Positions 40,600-54,146 of a stretch of 64,000 bases of DNA are shown piece after piece; position 1 is the stretch's first letter; every line of letters begins with the position of its first letter. A program made the translations under genes and the position numbers. Origin of the DNA: Archilochus colubris (taxonomy: Eukaryota; Chordata; Aves; Apodiformes; Trochilidae); the NCBI GenBank assembly GCA_023079485.1, contig CM041104.1, forward strand, positions 6,928,864-6,992,863, read 5' to 3'. The notes beneath the pieces were generated by a model. That model was not told where the DNA came from. It did no database searches and saw only the letters and a program-made list of their open reading frames with translations.

Positions 40600-41060
40600 T
40601 TTAAGGGGAAAAGTTATTTCCTTCTCCCTCCCCCTCCCCTGGCTGTTATTAATCCCCTTCCATTAAATTATCTAGTTTTCTTTCTTAAATGAGAAGAAAA
40701 CTTGGCCTCCCTACCACTCCTGTTGTTCAGCATTTACAGAACTATCACTCATCAGACAGGTGAAGAAAAATGACCCACTAAAATGGAGATATTATCAGTG
40801 CTGTCGGCAAAACAGTGAAAGGCTCCCTGCCTGCCCCCTCCCTTTTTATTTTTTATTTTTTTCTTTTCTTTTGTATAAAGCTCAGGTGTGTAGGAGCCTT
40901 GACTAATGATTGTCATCAATCAAAGGAGGCGACAGCCCAGTAAAGAATGTGCTCTACTAATGGGAGAACTGCTTAGGCCAGGAGACACAACCAAGAGGGC
41001 TCTTGAAATCCTGTCTATAAAAGACTGTTGAACCTTCCCACCTCTTCATACAGCCAGGGA
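40600..41060. promoter_or_regulatory. Candidate regulatory element in last EYA2 intron
   Basis: Non-coding block with clustered homeodomain-type sites (TTATTAATCCCCTTCC, TAATGATTG), an exact inverted repeat TGATTG-TCAT-CAATCA at 40907-40922, and an overlapping TCF/LEF-type ATCAAAGG at 40919-40926. It is not a recognised repeat and carries no exon. The regulatory role is inferred from motif clustering only. Confidence 0.25.
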
Positions 41061-42821
41061 GCCCTTGCAGCCTTTGATGCAGTCATGTTCACTGACCCAC
41101 TGCCTTTGAAGTATGGCACTGGGCAGTCAAAAGCAGGAGGCTGTTATCACTTCATTCCCACTCATGCATTTTGGACTCTTCTCTGACAACTCCTTAACCC
41201 TTCCTTAACTACAGGACCTGCATATTTGGCTAGTTTTCCCCTATGGAGATGTGTATGTTGCAGTTTCCATTGGCATGGTGAAATACATTACTAAATGAAG
41301 GTTTCTGCTGCTTTGATGAGGACTTGAGATACAATTCTGGGAACAGAACACATGCCAATCACATTATTTGCTGGGATCCCTTTGTTCTTGGACTTCTGCA
41401 CCAAACCATCTCAAGTATCCTTACAAAGTCTTTTCACAATCTTTATTCATAAAGAGATGTCAGCTGCTCCAGCATGAGGCTCAGCTGTATAGATGAGTTC
41501 CTGTGATACAGTATTTTGTACTTCACCTACATTACAACAGTTATCTGTGTGCTTATTAAAAATTAACCAGTTTGCTGAAGATGGGATTCATGCAGTCAGT
41601 TCCTGCATCCTAAGTCATGTGCAATGCTTTGAAAGCAAAGCCAGCTCAGCTGATTTTCTGCAGTCACAGCAAGGAGCACAAGACCCAGGATGTGCAAAAG
41701 CATCTTGCAAATAATGTGTGCCCTGAACAAGTTGTATTTCTGTCCCTGTAAAGCCAAATAAAGGGAGAATCCAGGCAAGTTTCTGCTCTAAAGATTAGGA
41801 AATAAAAACTTTTAGCTGTTGAATTCTCACGTTGTACAATTTACTTGAGGTAACTGACTGCTTTCCTTTTAGGTCTTCAGTTGTTCTTCATGTTCCTACC
41901 ACTCCTGACTTCTCTAATACACCAGTATCTCTTGTATGCAGCAGAAGGTATTCCTTGGTGGATCTCTTAAATCTTCCCTCATCCCTGACTAAATCACTGG
42001 AAGCAGAAGTTGGGCTTTGCTCTTCTCATATTTTGCTGCTATCTCTTCCAGGGTCTTTCCTCTTACAGTAACCCAGAACCAAAGAAGATTCAACTGGTCC
42101 CTGAAACTCCAGTTCTCATTTCCCAATGACTGAACTGTGTGCACCAATGACTGGAGGACTAATTGGATGCACAGGTTAGTCCACTTAATTACAGTGCTAC
42201 CTATGCCAGTGGGCCCCATCAATGCAGTGAGCATTTAACCTTACCAAGGGCTTTTGCAGTTTCTGTTCTACTTTGTATTCAGTACACCTTCCCAACATCA
42301 TTTTGCTTGTGAAATTAATCACATTGTTCCATAAATCATTCATAAAGGCAGCAACAGAATGCCAGTCCTTTGGGATTCACTGTAATGACATCACACCCTG
42401 TACTCTCCATCAGTCATAAACACATGTATGTCTCGATGCATAATCTAATGAGTAATTCAAAACTAATTCCAATAATTTGAAATTTGCAAAAGCAACGTGT
42501 AGATCAGAAATTCACCCTGCTTGTTCATCTGAGATAACACAGTGGAGTTTTCCTTTCATGTGTTTAAATCTATCTTTATTAAGCAAAAATGATTCCTGGA
42601 ACATGTGACACAGTGATGACCTGAAAAGTTGCAGTAGCTGCCAAAGTGGGGGGATTTACAGTAGGAAATTTTTCACAAGGTTTTTGAGTATTTTGGGTAT
42701 TAAGAAATGAGACCAGTGTAAACTATTTCAAGTGGAGGGAGCTTCATTAAGTGTTTAAGTAAAGAAAGGGCCACTGAAATGAAACCTTGGAAGAGTTCAG
42801 CATGGCATTCACAAACTGTAC

Positions 42822-42922
42822 CTTTTTTGCTCCCTGTTCCTCTTCAACACCATCTCCTATTACAATGTACACGGCTTTCCTTCCAAACCTTTGCATTATT
42901 CTTTCAAAACAGCTCTCTTTCC
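42822..42922 (-). CDS. EYA2: EYA2 exon w9: HAD catalytic lysine and acidic motif
   Basis: 101 nt, 33 full codons after a split Gly. It encodes [16 protein letters not shown] and then [16 protein letters not shown]. The Lys of GKESC and the Asp/Glu of GDGVEEE are the later HAD active-site motifs that stabilise the phospho-enzyme and bind Mg2+. The acceptor is TTGCTTAG and the donor GTACAG on the minus strand. Confidence 0.97.
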
Positions 42923-43718
42923 CTAAGCAACACAAGAAAAGACATATTTTTCATTAATCTTGATACATACAGCAAGTGGGGCTGGCATTCAGGCACTGGA
43001 AGTGGAACCTAACTGAACTTGTGGCTTTGAAATTAGAACATAACCTAATTTTCATCTGTGATGGATTAACTCCATCTCATGACAGCTCCTACCATTTCCC
43101 TTATCAACCAATGACTTCCAAATCCTGTCAGTTTTCCACAAGCTTTGTGACTTCGATGCACTGCTTAGGCTGGCAATTGCTGGGCTGATGTGATACTCGT
43201 GGTATTCAGTTTTCAAGCCACCTTGTGTTCATTCAGGTTGCAGTGAAAACATGAAAATACAAAAATTAGAGATTCAAATGCTTAGACCACAAAGGGCAGA
43301 ACACACACCAAAAAAGCCTCAAACCAACTCTACCAGTGTGTATTACTCACACAGCTTCATAAAGCTCATTTAGTGACTCTGCAAGGATAGCAGGATCCAA
43401 ACAGTGTTTCTGTATATAAGAGGTCCAACTAGACTGTCCTCTTCTTGGCTGGGTGAACATCCCACATGCCGTGGATGCTCCACAGGGTGGGTATTTTTCA
43501 AGCTCACTCCCCCATGGAGACACTTGGGAAGAGTAGGATTATTTTCTTTTTCCCTGTTCTAGTTTAAGTATGGGCAGTGAGGATGAGAATTAGAGATGTG
43601 TAAACGTGGAGCTAAAAATAAAGCTCACACATTGCTTGCTGCAGTCAGGTTGGAGGATATGCCTTAGGGACAAAACTTCCATCTGTCTGTGGTGGGGCCT
43701 AAGTTAGTTTGCTCTTAC

Positions 43719-43840
43719 CTGTTTTTGTTGCACTGTAAATGTTTTCAATGGGGAAGACAGTGCCCAGTCCATAGAGAAGCACTTTAGCAAGAGCTGGTAT
43801 AAGTTGAGTTGTGGTGACCAATACATTCACACAGTTAGGC
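43719..43840 (-). CDS. EYA2: EYA2 exon w8: HAD motif II region
   Basis: 122 nt, 40 full codons. It reads [19 protein letters not shown] and then [18 protein letters not shown]. The VTTTQ Thr residues correspond to the second HAD motif that contacts phosphate. The minus-strand acceptor is GTTTTCTAG and the donor GTAAGA. Confidence 0.97.
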
Positions 43841-44460
43841 CTAGAAAACAGAAGTTAGCAGAAGTGGCAGTTTGTGTTTGTCTCTTTTACTCTAGACTGC
43901 AAGAAGACAGGAAGGAAACCTTCCTTGCAACTGGAAGTTCCCCAGCCCCTGGGAGCTTATGCAGCTAGAGGCAGGTAATGTGAGTACTGGTAACATCTCT
44001 GTCACCTCAGTAGAATGAACAGAACCCACAGAACAAATGAGCAGCAGTGATGCAGCCTTTCTGCACGCATGCCAGGGTCTATATTGTGGGTATTCAAACA
44101 CCCTTTAGCAATCTTCACACTGAGTTCTTTGAGTGAACATATTCAGGGACAGAAGGGCCCTTTTCTCTCTTTCCTACTCTTGTAAATCTGAATACATGAA
44201 AAGTGTGCCACAGAAGAGGTAGCCAAGGAAAGGCAAGAAAGAAGACTCCTTTTTTTTTTTTTTCCCCTCACTCAGTTCATCATCTCAGGCTCACCCCAAC
44301 CCTTGACAAGATAAGTCTGGCAAACATGCGCAGACTGGCCTCCCACAGGTTTGGCCAGCAAAGTCCTACAAATGTGTCTCGATTTGTTAGAGGGGGAAGA
44401 AAAGGGAAGCAAAGGAGATCCTGGATCAAGCCTGTAGGCAAATCTTTGAGCCATTCTTAC

Positions 44461-44575
44461 CGGGAATGTATCAAATTCAGTGCCTTCAGAGCATGTGTGA
44501 GCCAGAGATCAGTCAGCGCTTCAAGTTCTGCTCTTAACTGCAGCCAGGTTTCCCTCTTAGGAGCTCCTATTAAAC
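44461..44575 (-). CDS. EYA2: EYA2 exon w7: EYA domain helical region
   Basis: 115 nt, 37 full codons with two-base split codons at both ends. It encodes [20 protein letters not shown] and then [14 protein letters not shown]. This part of the EYA domain includes the surface used for SIX protein contact. The minus-strand acceptor is CTGCTTACAG and the donor GTAAGA. The overlapping plus-strand open frame is a shadow. Confidence 0.97.
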
Positions 44576-45304
44576 CTGTAAGCAGGGAAAACATCTTTGC
44601 AGAAGCACAGAAAGGGACTTGCACAGCTTTGTATGAAGAATGCCAAGGGGCTCCTGTGTTCTGAAACCTTGTCCACTGCCCTTCTCTTGCCTCTTGCTGC
44701 CGTCTTACTCCAAGGCTCTGCCTCAAGGTTTGTGAGGCCTGACCGCAGCACACCCTGCAGCTCAGCTTCCTTCTTCTGAAAAAAAATATTCTGAGTTTTG
44801 CTTCTTTCTCTTTTCTCTCAGAGACCTGGCACTGATGTTATAGAAAAGAAGCAGTGCTGCCTATTGCAAGAAGTGTCTGGAAGTAGTTTAAGTGAATGTA
44901 CCCAGAGCATCCTGATACCTGGTGGTGGTTTTTGGGGGACTTAAAAACAAGTAATTATGATACAAGACTGCCTTCAGACAGAGAACAGCCATGTGTTCTG
45001 TGGGAAAAAAAAGGTATCTAGTTTTGAACTGTTTGCTTCTGGACAAGCATTTTGGAAAACTGGAGAAGGTTGTTTTCCTGCCAAAGAAATTATAAAATAA
45101 AGCCCCTTACTCAGACCTGAGTCATTCTCCAACCACCAGATCACGTATTTTAGTTTTTCTCCTACAATTTTGGTACAGAACCTTATTTAAGGATGACTGC
45201 TGGAACACTCACTCACTATACCTCCTCCATAGCATGTTCCTAGCAGGGTCAGAAGTATTTGGGAAGATGAAATGCACACTTCTTGCTTGGCTGTAGACAC
45301 TTAC

Positions 45305-45465
45305 CCCCTACATTGTTTTTGTAGGTGTTGTACATCTCTTTCACCCGCCGGTAGCGAAATGCTAATTTCCTCATCCAGTCAACTCCCCCATGAACACCTG
45401 AGCCCAGACACAGATTTGCACTGGCAGTTGAACTGTGAAAGCCATCTGCTGAGAAGTTATATGTG
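45305..45465 (-). CDS. EYA2: EYA2 exon w6: EYA domain middle
   Basis: 161 nt, 53 full codons with one-base overhang codons at each end. It reads [12 protein letters not shown], the variable [11 protein letters not shown], then [20 protein letters not shown]. The minus-strand acceptor is ATTTTCCCAG and the donor GTAAGT. Confidence 0.97.
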
Positions 45466-45952
45466 CTGGGAAAATGAGGAGGGAAGGGTCAGTATCATTA
45501 CAGTCTGTACAGTACCAAATAATAGTGTTTGGTGCAGTTTTGGTACACGTTTGTACCAGTGACAAGGCTCTGGCACAGCAGGTCCACAATCCTCACTGCT
45601 AAGCCAAAGCATTACAGATTGGGCAGTGGGAAACCTTTCAATATGGTTTTGAAGTGGTTTGGCCACACCTGTGCCAGCTGGCTGGCCAAGTCATATCAGA
45701 AACCGGTTTGACTGGTGTGCAACCTGATTTTAGATACATTTCCCAGAATGGTTCCAAACTCGGTAGAGTCAGGGCTTGACAGTAGGCCCAGGAATATTAA
45801 TATGAGAAAGGGGACTCTGTGCTTAATAAATGCAGACAGCATGGAGCCAGGGAGAGGAGAGGGCCCATGGCTGAGAAGTTTATTTCACATCACTGAACAG
45901 GACACAGCTGGGTACTACCTGACCTGCAGCTTCCAGCCTGGAGATCCCATAC

Positions 45953-46011
45953 CTTAGATCTTGGCCATTATCATCTGATGATACATCATCTATGTGGATC
46001 TGGTCACAGTC
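45953..46011 (-). CDS. EYA2: EYA2 exon w5: acidic segment of EYA domain
   Basis: 59 nt, 19 full codons and two bases of Ser. It encodes DCDQIHIDDVSSDDNGQDL. Ile replaces the Val that I recall at the sixth position of the human protein (IHVDD). The minus-strand acceptor is GCATTTCTCAG and the donor GTATGG. Confidence 0.96.
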
Positions 46012-49000
46012 CTGAGAAATGCAAGAAAAAAAAATACAGCAGTAAGTAAATGCTTTCAAAAATTTTGAAAGACTGCAATGAAAAACTACTTCAAGAGTTA
46101 TATTAAGGAGATAAAATCTTACAGTATTGATAATATTGTCTGGCTTAGTCTGTCCAGTTAATTTTTAGAAACAGGTATCACATAGCACTGACACAAAATA
46201 TGAATAGACAGAGAGTGTGTGTGATCTGCTGTTATCTAAGAGAAGAACAGCTTTTGAATTATAAAGTAACTGAAACCCCTTCCTCTGCAGACAGGAGGCT
46301 GAGAGATGCTTGTGTGTCAGCCAGGAAAACTGTTTTTAAACTTGGTGTGCATGATAAGGCAGAGATTTGGCAGCCACTCATGCCATGAGAATACTGCTTT
46401 GGACAGGAGGTGTATGCCCACATATTTTAAGGAGAGATGATCTGTTCCAAAGAAACTTCCAGAGATGCCTCTCCTGGTGGTGTTTTCCCAGTTTGTTTTG
46501 AGAGGGCTGAGCTTCCTTTGATGTGCAGGGAAGCTGGGTTGCAGTGCTGAAGGCAAGCACCCCTTCACAGCCCCAGCCACAGAGTTAAGGGAAAATGTGT
46601 GTCAGTAATGAGGAAATCTGCACACAGGAAATGTAAGCAGAATATATACCTGGAACTCAGCCCACGTGAAGTATGTACTCTAGATCTTATCTTCCAAAAT
46701 TCTTTATTGTTTGAGTGGTGGAGGCCCTGCCTCAAAAATTTGAGAAATGTTTTTCTTTTATTTCTTTCCTAGTCTAAGATTAGAAAGAGAAAAATCAGGA
46801 AGCTTCTCCCAGCACCTTACATCTCCTTTCTCCATATCCCTTGCGGGAAGAACAAACCAGAAAACCTTCAGGCAGATGAACACTATCTTCTGTTGATTTT
46901 TCAGTAGAGGTAAAAGTACTTGGTACAAGAGGACTCACAAGTCAGAACAACTGCAGCTAATCAATGTACAGTTATTTTTCACTTCAGTATTCTGTTAACC
47001 ACAAAATTTGTCTTACCTTCCTTACAGAATTATGAGTTTTGTGAATTATTTGAAACTATCTCCTTTAAAGAAATAGAAAAAAAAATCCCCAAACAAGTAA
47101 TCAAACTTGCTGTCACTGGCAAAATGTCACAGATAGTTCTTGCCCATAACCATGAGAATTTCTGCAGCAGTTAGATAATTCTCAAAATACACAATTTTTT
47201 ATCTTCTTCTTGTCTCATCAATCCTGTTATCAACCTATCACTGGGCTGTGTATTTCTGCATATAATTGGAGCCAAGCTGAACAGCAGAACTCTGCTGGCT
47301 CCTCTCTCTCCTCCACCCCCATCATTTTTTAAGCCCTGTCCCAACAGCAGTTGTGAGCCATGAGGGATAATATTGATGCAGCCCACTCCACTTCAGTTGT
47401 ACGATGCAGGCCATTAAGTCAGGGGAAAGGTATTTGTGGAGGGATCTGTTTTTCTCATTTGTGAATGAATTGTTCTGTACACTGAAGTGTGACAACAGTA
47501 GCTATCACATTTCTAACTTAATAAAACTACCATGACACTTGGTGAGACGCTACCTCATAGTCCGCCGGCTGAGCCTATCATGTTACTGGGTGAAACACAG
47601 GGAAGCTGCTTAAAGCAAGAATGTAGACCATGTTTTACTACTTGGTTACAAGACTGATTTTTCATTCTTGCAGAATTTCCTTGAAATCTCTGAGTAGGGA
47701 ATCAAGGCAGGATATTCAGGCTGCTGAAAAAGAAAGGTCCAGATTGTTCAAATGGAAGTCTGCAATGGGGCTATATCCCAGTTTTCACATCTGCTGACTT
47801 TTTAGAATGATACTCCAGGATCTCTGAGGTATAGGATGTGTGGCACAAACAGCCCAAAACTGAGTCAAACATGTAAGACCTCAGTCAACCTTCACAGCTC
47901 TAGGAACTGAACTGCTTGTACTGCTGCAGTATCTCGAGGTCAGTCTGTACTACACAACCTGCCTCCAGGTGGGACCAGACCCTTGTACCTATAGGTAAAG
48001 GAGCTTGAGCTAACACAGCTTTGAAATGGTACTGCAGGCTTGGAGAAAACCTCTGTTGCCTCCTTGTGAAATACAAGCTGTTTCTGAGGATGATGCCTGG
48101 AGAAGCTCATTCAGTTATAACTTATGCTCCCTCTTAATACTCTCAAGGTGTCTCATGGACATATGAAACCAACTTGTGAATGCACAGGTTGTCTCTGTGT
48201 ATCAGGACTGTGTTAGAGATTTTTAAACATCTCATAGATTCATGGATCAGTCACACTTGCATCCATCCTTACGGCAGGAGGTGTTTTTAACAGCTCCCAG
48301 AACACAAAACCTCCAGGGATGGCTCTGAAAGGCAGTAACTTGTAAACACACTAATCCTCTTGTTTGTTAATTCCTCATCCCCCTGTCAGTCCTCCTGTCT
48401 TTAATACCTGTTTTCCAGAGTGCCAGACAATAATATCTCCAAAGGGACTGGGGGTGGAAGGTACTATTCTTTAGCTAGCATTAAGCCATGAACAAAAGAT
48501 ATTTAGGATAAAAAGAAAAACCCCAGAAAACTCAGAGTTCATCTTTTAACTTCACAGTGAAATTGCACCTTGGGCAACTCCTTTTCTCCCCGGTTTTCCA
48601 AAAGGGGAAGAGAGTGATAATACCTCCTTTCAAGCAAATATTTGCTGACATATTCTGCAGTGTGATCAGAGCCCTTTGTACACACCACCTTCTGTGGCCA
48701 ATACTTGCAGCCTGGAGGGATTTAATCTGTCCATACTGTTGTACCTGCAAGCAGCAATGAGCACTGTAGCTGATAGGCTCCTAATTGCTACATGAGTGGA
48801 TGAATTAGACAAATGCATCCAGGAACCAGTTACCTGAATCCCTTCTGAGTAAACCCTGAAAACACAAACAGCCCTGACTAATGACAGAGGCTCTGAATAT
48901 TTTATTTTTCTTTTTTTACAGAAAAAAGGGAGTATCCCAGTTCAGACTCCTCATTCAGCCTTTGAAGCCATTTTTTTTGCTACAATGTGAAGCCACTTCC

Positions 49001-51524
49001 TCACCAGACTAAGAAGAATCACAGAAATGCTGTTAAGGGCTGTGCACTCCTTACTGTATCTATGGACAGTATTTCCATCATTCCATCATGTCCTCATCAG
49101 TCACTTTCTGGGAGTTCTTCAAAAAGTCTGTACATGCTGACACCACCTTCTACTCTGCACAGCACTGCAAACTGCAGCCAGCAAAACAAACCATTCCCAC
49201 GTGCTAAAGCAAGGTAGTAACTCACTTCCTTGTCCAGCCTGCCCCTCAGGTGAGTTTGGGTGACATTTCCTCCACTTGTCCCTCCACTGCCTCCACCTGC
49301 TGGGACCAAGGCTCAGCCGTGGTTTGATTGATTGAGACTGCTGAGCCCCCCAAAATGCCAAAACTTGGCTATGGGCTTGTGCCAGAGAAATGTTTTGTTA
49401 TGTTTAGCATTATCTAGTAAAAGTATTCTTGCTTTGGGTCTCAAATGGGACAACTACCTTACAGCTTTCTCAGCTGCAGCTTCTTTCACCTTGCCCCACC
49501 ACAGACAATGGTCAGAAATGGTTTCAACTCTGTGTGTCTTTAGTTTATTTTGTCTTGTACAGGCTAGTCTTATACCACATGATGGTGCTAATGTATATGG
49601 CAATGTTTGTGGGTCTAGATTTCAATCAGCTCCTGTGCTTATTCTTTATCAATTTCTTTTTTTTTTAAGATTATAATTCACTGCATTTTTAAAGCCTGAC
49701 ACTTGCTCGTATGTGATCTCTAAGTATCATCTTGTGAATACTCAAACCTGATTTTCATTTATCATCCTAAATGAAGGAGTAGACAGTTAACAAACAGAGA
49801 TGGATGACTATGTTGTCCCAGAATGAAATGGCTTTTTTTCATAAGGTGAACTTTTGTAAAGAACATTTACTTCTCTTGAATTCTCCTTTATCCATAATTT
49901 TTTTCATTGAAAAGGCTCAGCTAAAACAAAACAGGTGGTTTGGTTTTGGTTTGAAAGAAACTTTGGTTTGTTTTACTTATCAAGCATGTGTGAAAGATAA
50001 AAAGTAGAAAATGTTCTTCTTTTTTCAGACATCATTGCTTCAAATGCTTAGTGCTGGACCTAAGATAAAATTGTCTCACAATGTTGAAGAAGAACTTGAG
50101 AGGACATGTGAAACAAAACTGATATAAGGACTTTATTTCCAGCAGCCAAAGCTGTAACTGTGCAGGATTTGACTGAGACAAGAAAATTTGCTGCTTCATT
50201 TCATGTTCTAGGGTGGTAAGTGAAGCAAGGAGAAAACTTATTTTAAAATTATTTGCCAATGTATATTATTGCAAAGGTCTAGTTAGGCAGAGGGTTTCTG
50301 CAGGGTGGCTTTGTGCAGGACATGGAGATTGGTTGCACCACATGTTGAGATCTGATGGGTGGAAAGTGTTGGTTGCACATTAAGTATTATTAATACTAAT
50401 ATAATACCCTGACTTCCAAACAACACTTTTTTATTTTTTTCCCCTGAAGAGAAGGATTTTATTCACTTTACACTTTCTGTACCCTATCACCAACTCCTAC
50501 TTTAAAAAAAGCTGAAAGAAGAAAAATCTCTCAGTTCAGGTGCTTCCCACCACTTGGCTTTGAAAGGAAATTAAAATTCTCAGCAAGTGAAACCTCAGAC
50601 TGCAAGGAGGCAGGAAAGGATGTACCTCCTGTAATGCAGAGGACCACAGTGCAATTAAGCACTGAAGGAACCAGAGGTTCTCATGGAACTCATCAGGCAC
50701 AGAAAAAGTTCTCTCATTTCATTTGGCACAGAAACAAACGATTCACTTGAAAAAGGAAAAAGACCATAGGAGTGTGCCCAGGGATGCCCATTTTTTTCCT
50801 TCCAAACATCTCCAAGCACTATGCTGACCCCAAGGTGCCCGCAGCACGTGCCCCATCTCACTCCCTTTGTATGTGGCTCATTCAGACTATTTCTACCAAT
50901 TGCAAATGCAAACAAATTTTCACCACTTGCTGTTTCTCAGCTGGTGGCAGAATTCTGCTAGCATCACTTAGCTTGAATTTTACCAAATATTCAAAAGGTT
51001 TTTTGCTCTGTATAAAGTACAGTCAGATCTAACCATGCTACAAAGAGGACAGATTCTTTCCTTTGGTTTTTTCAGTAGAAACTTGCCAAGTTTCATCCTG
51101 CAGCATGCCTGAGCGTGAGCAAATCTGCTTTGTCTGTGTGTGCAACAGAGCTTCTTCAAGAACAGAGACCATTTTTAAAACCTCTGCATTGGCTCACAGT
51201 TAACTGTTACCTGCCCCATAGGAGCTATGCTAATTCAGTGTAATAAAATTATTCAATAGCAAAATCAGGAGAATAAGCAGCAATGTCCTCGTTATTAGAT
51301 TTAGTAAATCTGCCAAAAGCCATCATCATTACTGTGAATTTAGAAAAAAAACTTCTTAACAGAACAAAGATGTCGAAGGGACACTGTGAAGTATGCATCC
51401 AATAAGCCACCTAATGCCCATTTCTTTGGGGTCAAAAATTGAAGTTTCTTCACCAGAAAACCAAGTTTGTAGACCAGTGAATGATTGGAGAGAGAGATGT
51501 TAAATAAAATAAGTAGCTACATAC
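46012..51524 (-). other. EYA2: EYA2 intron, 5.5 kb
   Basis: Intron between exons w5 and w4. No recognisable repeat family, exon or RNA gene was found. Composition is ordinary AT-rich intron with short homopolymer runs. Confidence 0.8.
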
Positions 51525-51614
51525 CTCCAGGTCATTAAAGAACAGATGTGTATCTGCAAGGTTGAAGATCATTTCTTCCATCATAAGACCTATCCGCACA
51601 GACGTCGTGGTGTC
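51525..51614 (-). CDS. EYA2: EYA2 exon w4: EYA domain after the catalytic loop
   Basis: 90 nt, 30 codons, phase 0 at both ends. It reads [20 protein letters not shown] then [10 protein letters not shown]. The minus-strand acceptor is TTCCTCTAACAG and the donor GTATGT. Confidence 0.97.
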
Positions 51615-51935
51615 CTGTTAGAGGAAAATCCAGGTTTTTTTGTGTTCACTTTGATTTTCTTATCTTTTGGGGGGTGGGAGATCTTAGAGCAAACATAGGA
51701 TCTACACATTCCTGTTTCTGAAGGTAATCAAGGTCTGTTCTATGCAAGATGTCTTATGCCTGGCCTTAACCAATAATATCCTATACACTTCAGATGATAT
51801 AACAACAACCTTTAAGCATATGAGACTATATAAGAACTGCTTCAATAGTGTAGGCTACTGCAGTAGCCTAAAGGATGCTTGCAGAGCCAGATCTGTAGCC
51901 ATAAGGGCAGTTACACCCAAATAAATACTTTGATT

Positions 51936-51968
51936 AAAAAAAAAAGAAAAAAAAAAAAGAAAAAAAAG
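51936..51968. repeat. A-rich simple repeat (A)nG
   Basis: Runs of A broken by single G residues. It may be the poly(A) tail of an unrecognised retroposed sequence, but nothing identifiable precedes it. Confidence 0.85.
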
Positions 51969-54146
51969 ATAAGACATAGCACATTCAAATGCTGGATGGG
52001 TTCATCTGTCATTCTGGCTTAGTGTTAGAAATAGCAACGTGCACCCAATGCTCTGGGCTGGCTGACTGATGGTTTGCTCATCCTGCCATTGCCTTGTACC
52101 AGCAGCCTCTGCTTGGTCAGGTGTGGGGCTGACTTGGTCCTTCCTCAGCAGGGTCTCAAGCTCCTTCCTACAGGGGAAGGACATGAAGCAGCAGCTCTGG
52201 ATGCCTGCAGCATTTTTAAGCCACTTTTTTAATGATTAAGAGAATGTAAAAGTGCACTTCCCAGCAGCTCTGAAACAGCTTCTACACATTTTTAAGTGTA
52301 GACCGAGACACCACAGCTGCCTGTGAGAGGGTTGTCACTTCATTTCCTCACCAAGTCAGGAAGTACAGGCTTAAATCAGCCCAAGGTGACAAGCTCTGGT
52401 CTGACTTGGCTTGACCATAGAAGCCACCTGCAGACAATCCTGCCTGGCAGCAGTGCCTGACTCTTTAAGCTGGGCCATTTCCCTTTCTCCTGACTTGGAA
52501 GGCTACTTAAACAGCTGAATGTGTTTGCACAGCACATATATTTGGTTCCCCAAGCTGTCCCTTGGATGGGGGATGGCAGCTGCAGGACTCCTACAGCTCT
52601 TGGCCTGCTGCTTCTAAGCTGCCTAATGAGCACTGGGCACAGCCTCTGCCAGTCTGTGACTGAAACACAATCAAGTGACCTGCTGCACCCAGCCTGGTGC
52701 ACTGCAGTATTAAATGAGTCTAAGTCACTTTTTCATGTCTCTTAGAGATAAAGCCACCCTCCTCTCTCCCCTCTCCAAACAACTGACCTTGTTCTTAAAC
52801 CTACAGCATAACCAGAAATGCACTGATGAAAACACGGTTGCCAGCAGAACATTTACTTGTTCATTACATACTTCAAAAACAAAAGCAAAAGTAATCAGTG
52901 GTTAATTTGATAAACACTCAGCTCAAAAGCATTGTGCCTGTTCAAACTAAACAACAACAGATAACTTGGAAAAAAAATCATCATTCCCAGAACAGGCTAT
53001 TATTTGCAATTCATCCTCATTAGGACAGGGATCTCTCATCCTTGTGTTTATGTGGGTGTTTTTCCTTCACCAGAATTACAAGCCATACTAAACCAGGGCA
53101 GATTCACATGTAGTCTTTGCTCTAATTTTCTGCAGATTTCTGTGGAGTCCTGTTATTCATGACAGGACAGTAATGAATTAGCTGAGGAGCTGTAACAGGG
53201 AGCACAATGTTTGGAGGATGAGTACATTTCAATCAACCTTTGTGGCAGATGCTGCTGACATGAATGGTGTATTACACACTAACCTAATTATTATGCATTC
53301 TTGGTGTCATTCTCTTTAACGAGAGCAGAATGGCTGTGGTTTCAGCCATGTGTGTGACTCAGAAGCATTGTGCCCATCTAAAGAAAAGCTCTGTCACTCA
53401 TGTTTAAACATGCTTGTTGCTGTTCCAGAAAAAAGGGCACTTTCTTCTCTGGGCAAAATATTCAACTTCAATGGATTTTCCTGGAACATGTCTCTGATTT
53501 TAAGCTCCAATGCTGCTCCCCTGACAAGGCACAGAGACACAGGCATAATCAGGGCATCTGACTGTGGCCACATGTGAACAGCTCTGAATCAAATTTTACT
53601 ACCCAGGTGTACTTACATGGGGGAACTGTTTTTAAGAAAATATGCTGCTAGGAAGAAATTATTTTGTAAAATAGTTTTTAATGAAGCAATTAATTTTTAT
53701 GCATTTCAAGGATCATTAGCCTTTAAAACTCTTTCAGGAAATCTCATTGGTTGGTAGCTGTCATTTATCCTCTAACTTTTGTCTTTAGCTTTACTGGTAT
53801 TAATCACTAATGGGAAGTAGGAAACATTTCCACAGTGTATGAAATTACCTTCTCTTAAACTAAACAATATGGAAATTAAACTGTAGATGAGAGGAAAAAA
53901 AAAATCTTTCTCTTGAGATAGAGAATATGATGGAATGAAAATAAAACAGAAAAATGTACTTTACCACACAGAGGGGAAGTCATTTAGGGAAATTATTTGG
54001 CATTACTGCTTTCACAGTATGGACATTTCCTCTATAGCAAGGCATGCTTCCAAGTCTTAAAGAGGCTGATAAAGTTAAAAGGCAAATCAGCACTCCCAGT
54101 ACCATGTAGGTGTCTAGAGGCACTAGGCCAGGGTTCCACTGACAGT

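Noticed and set aside
44203..44664. 153-codon plus-strand open frame
   Set aside because: Its 3' part is the antisense shadow of EYA2 exon w7, and the rest is intron without any family resemblance.
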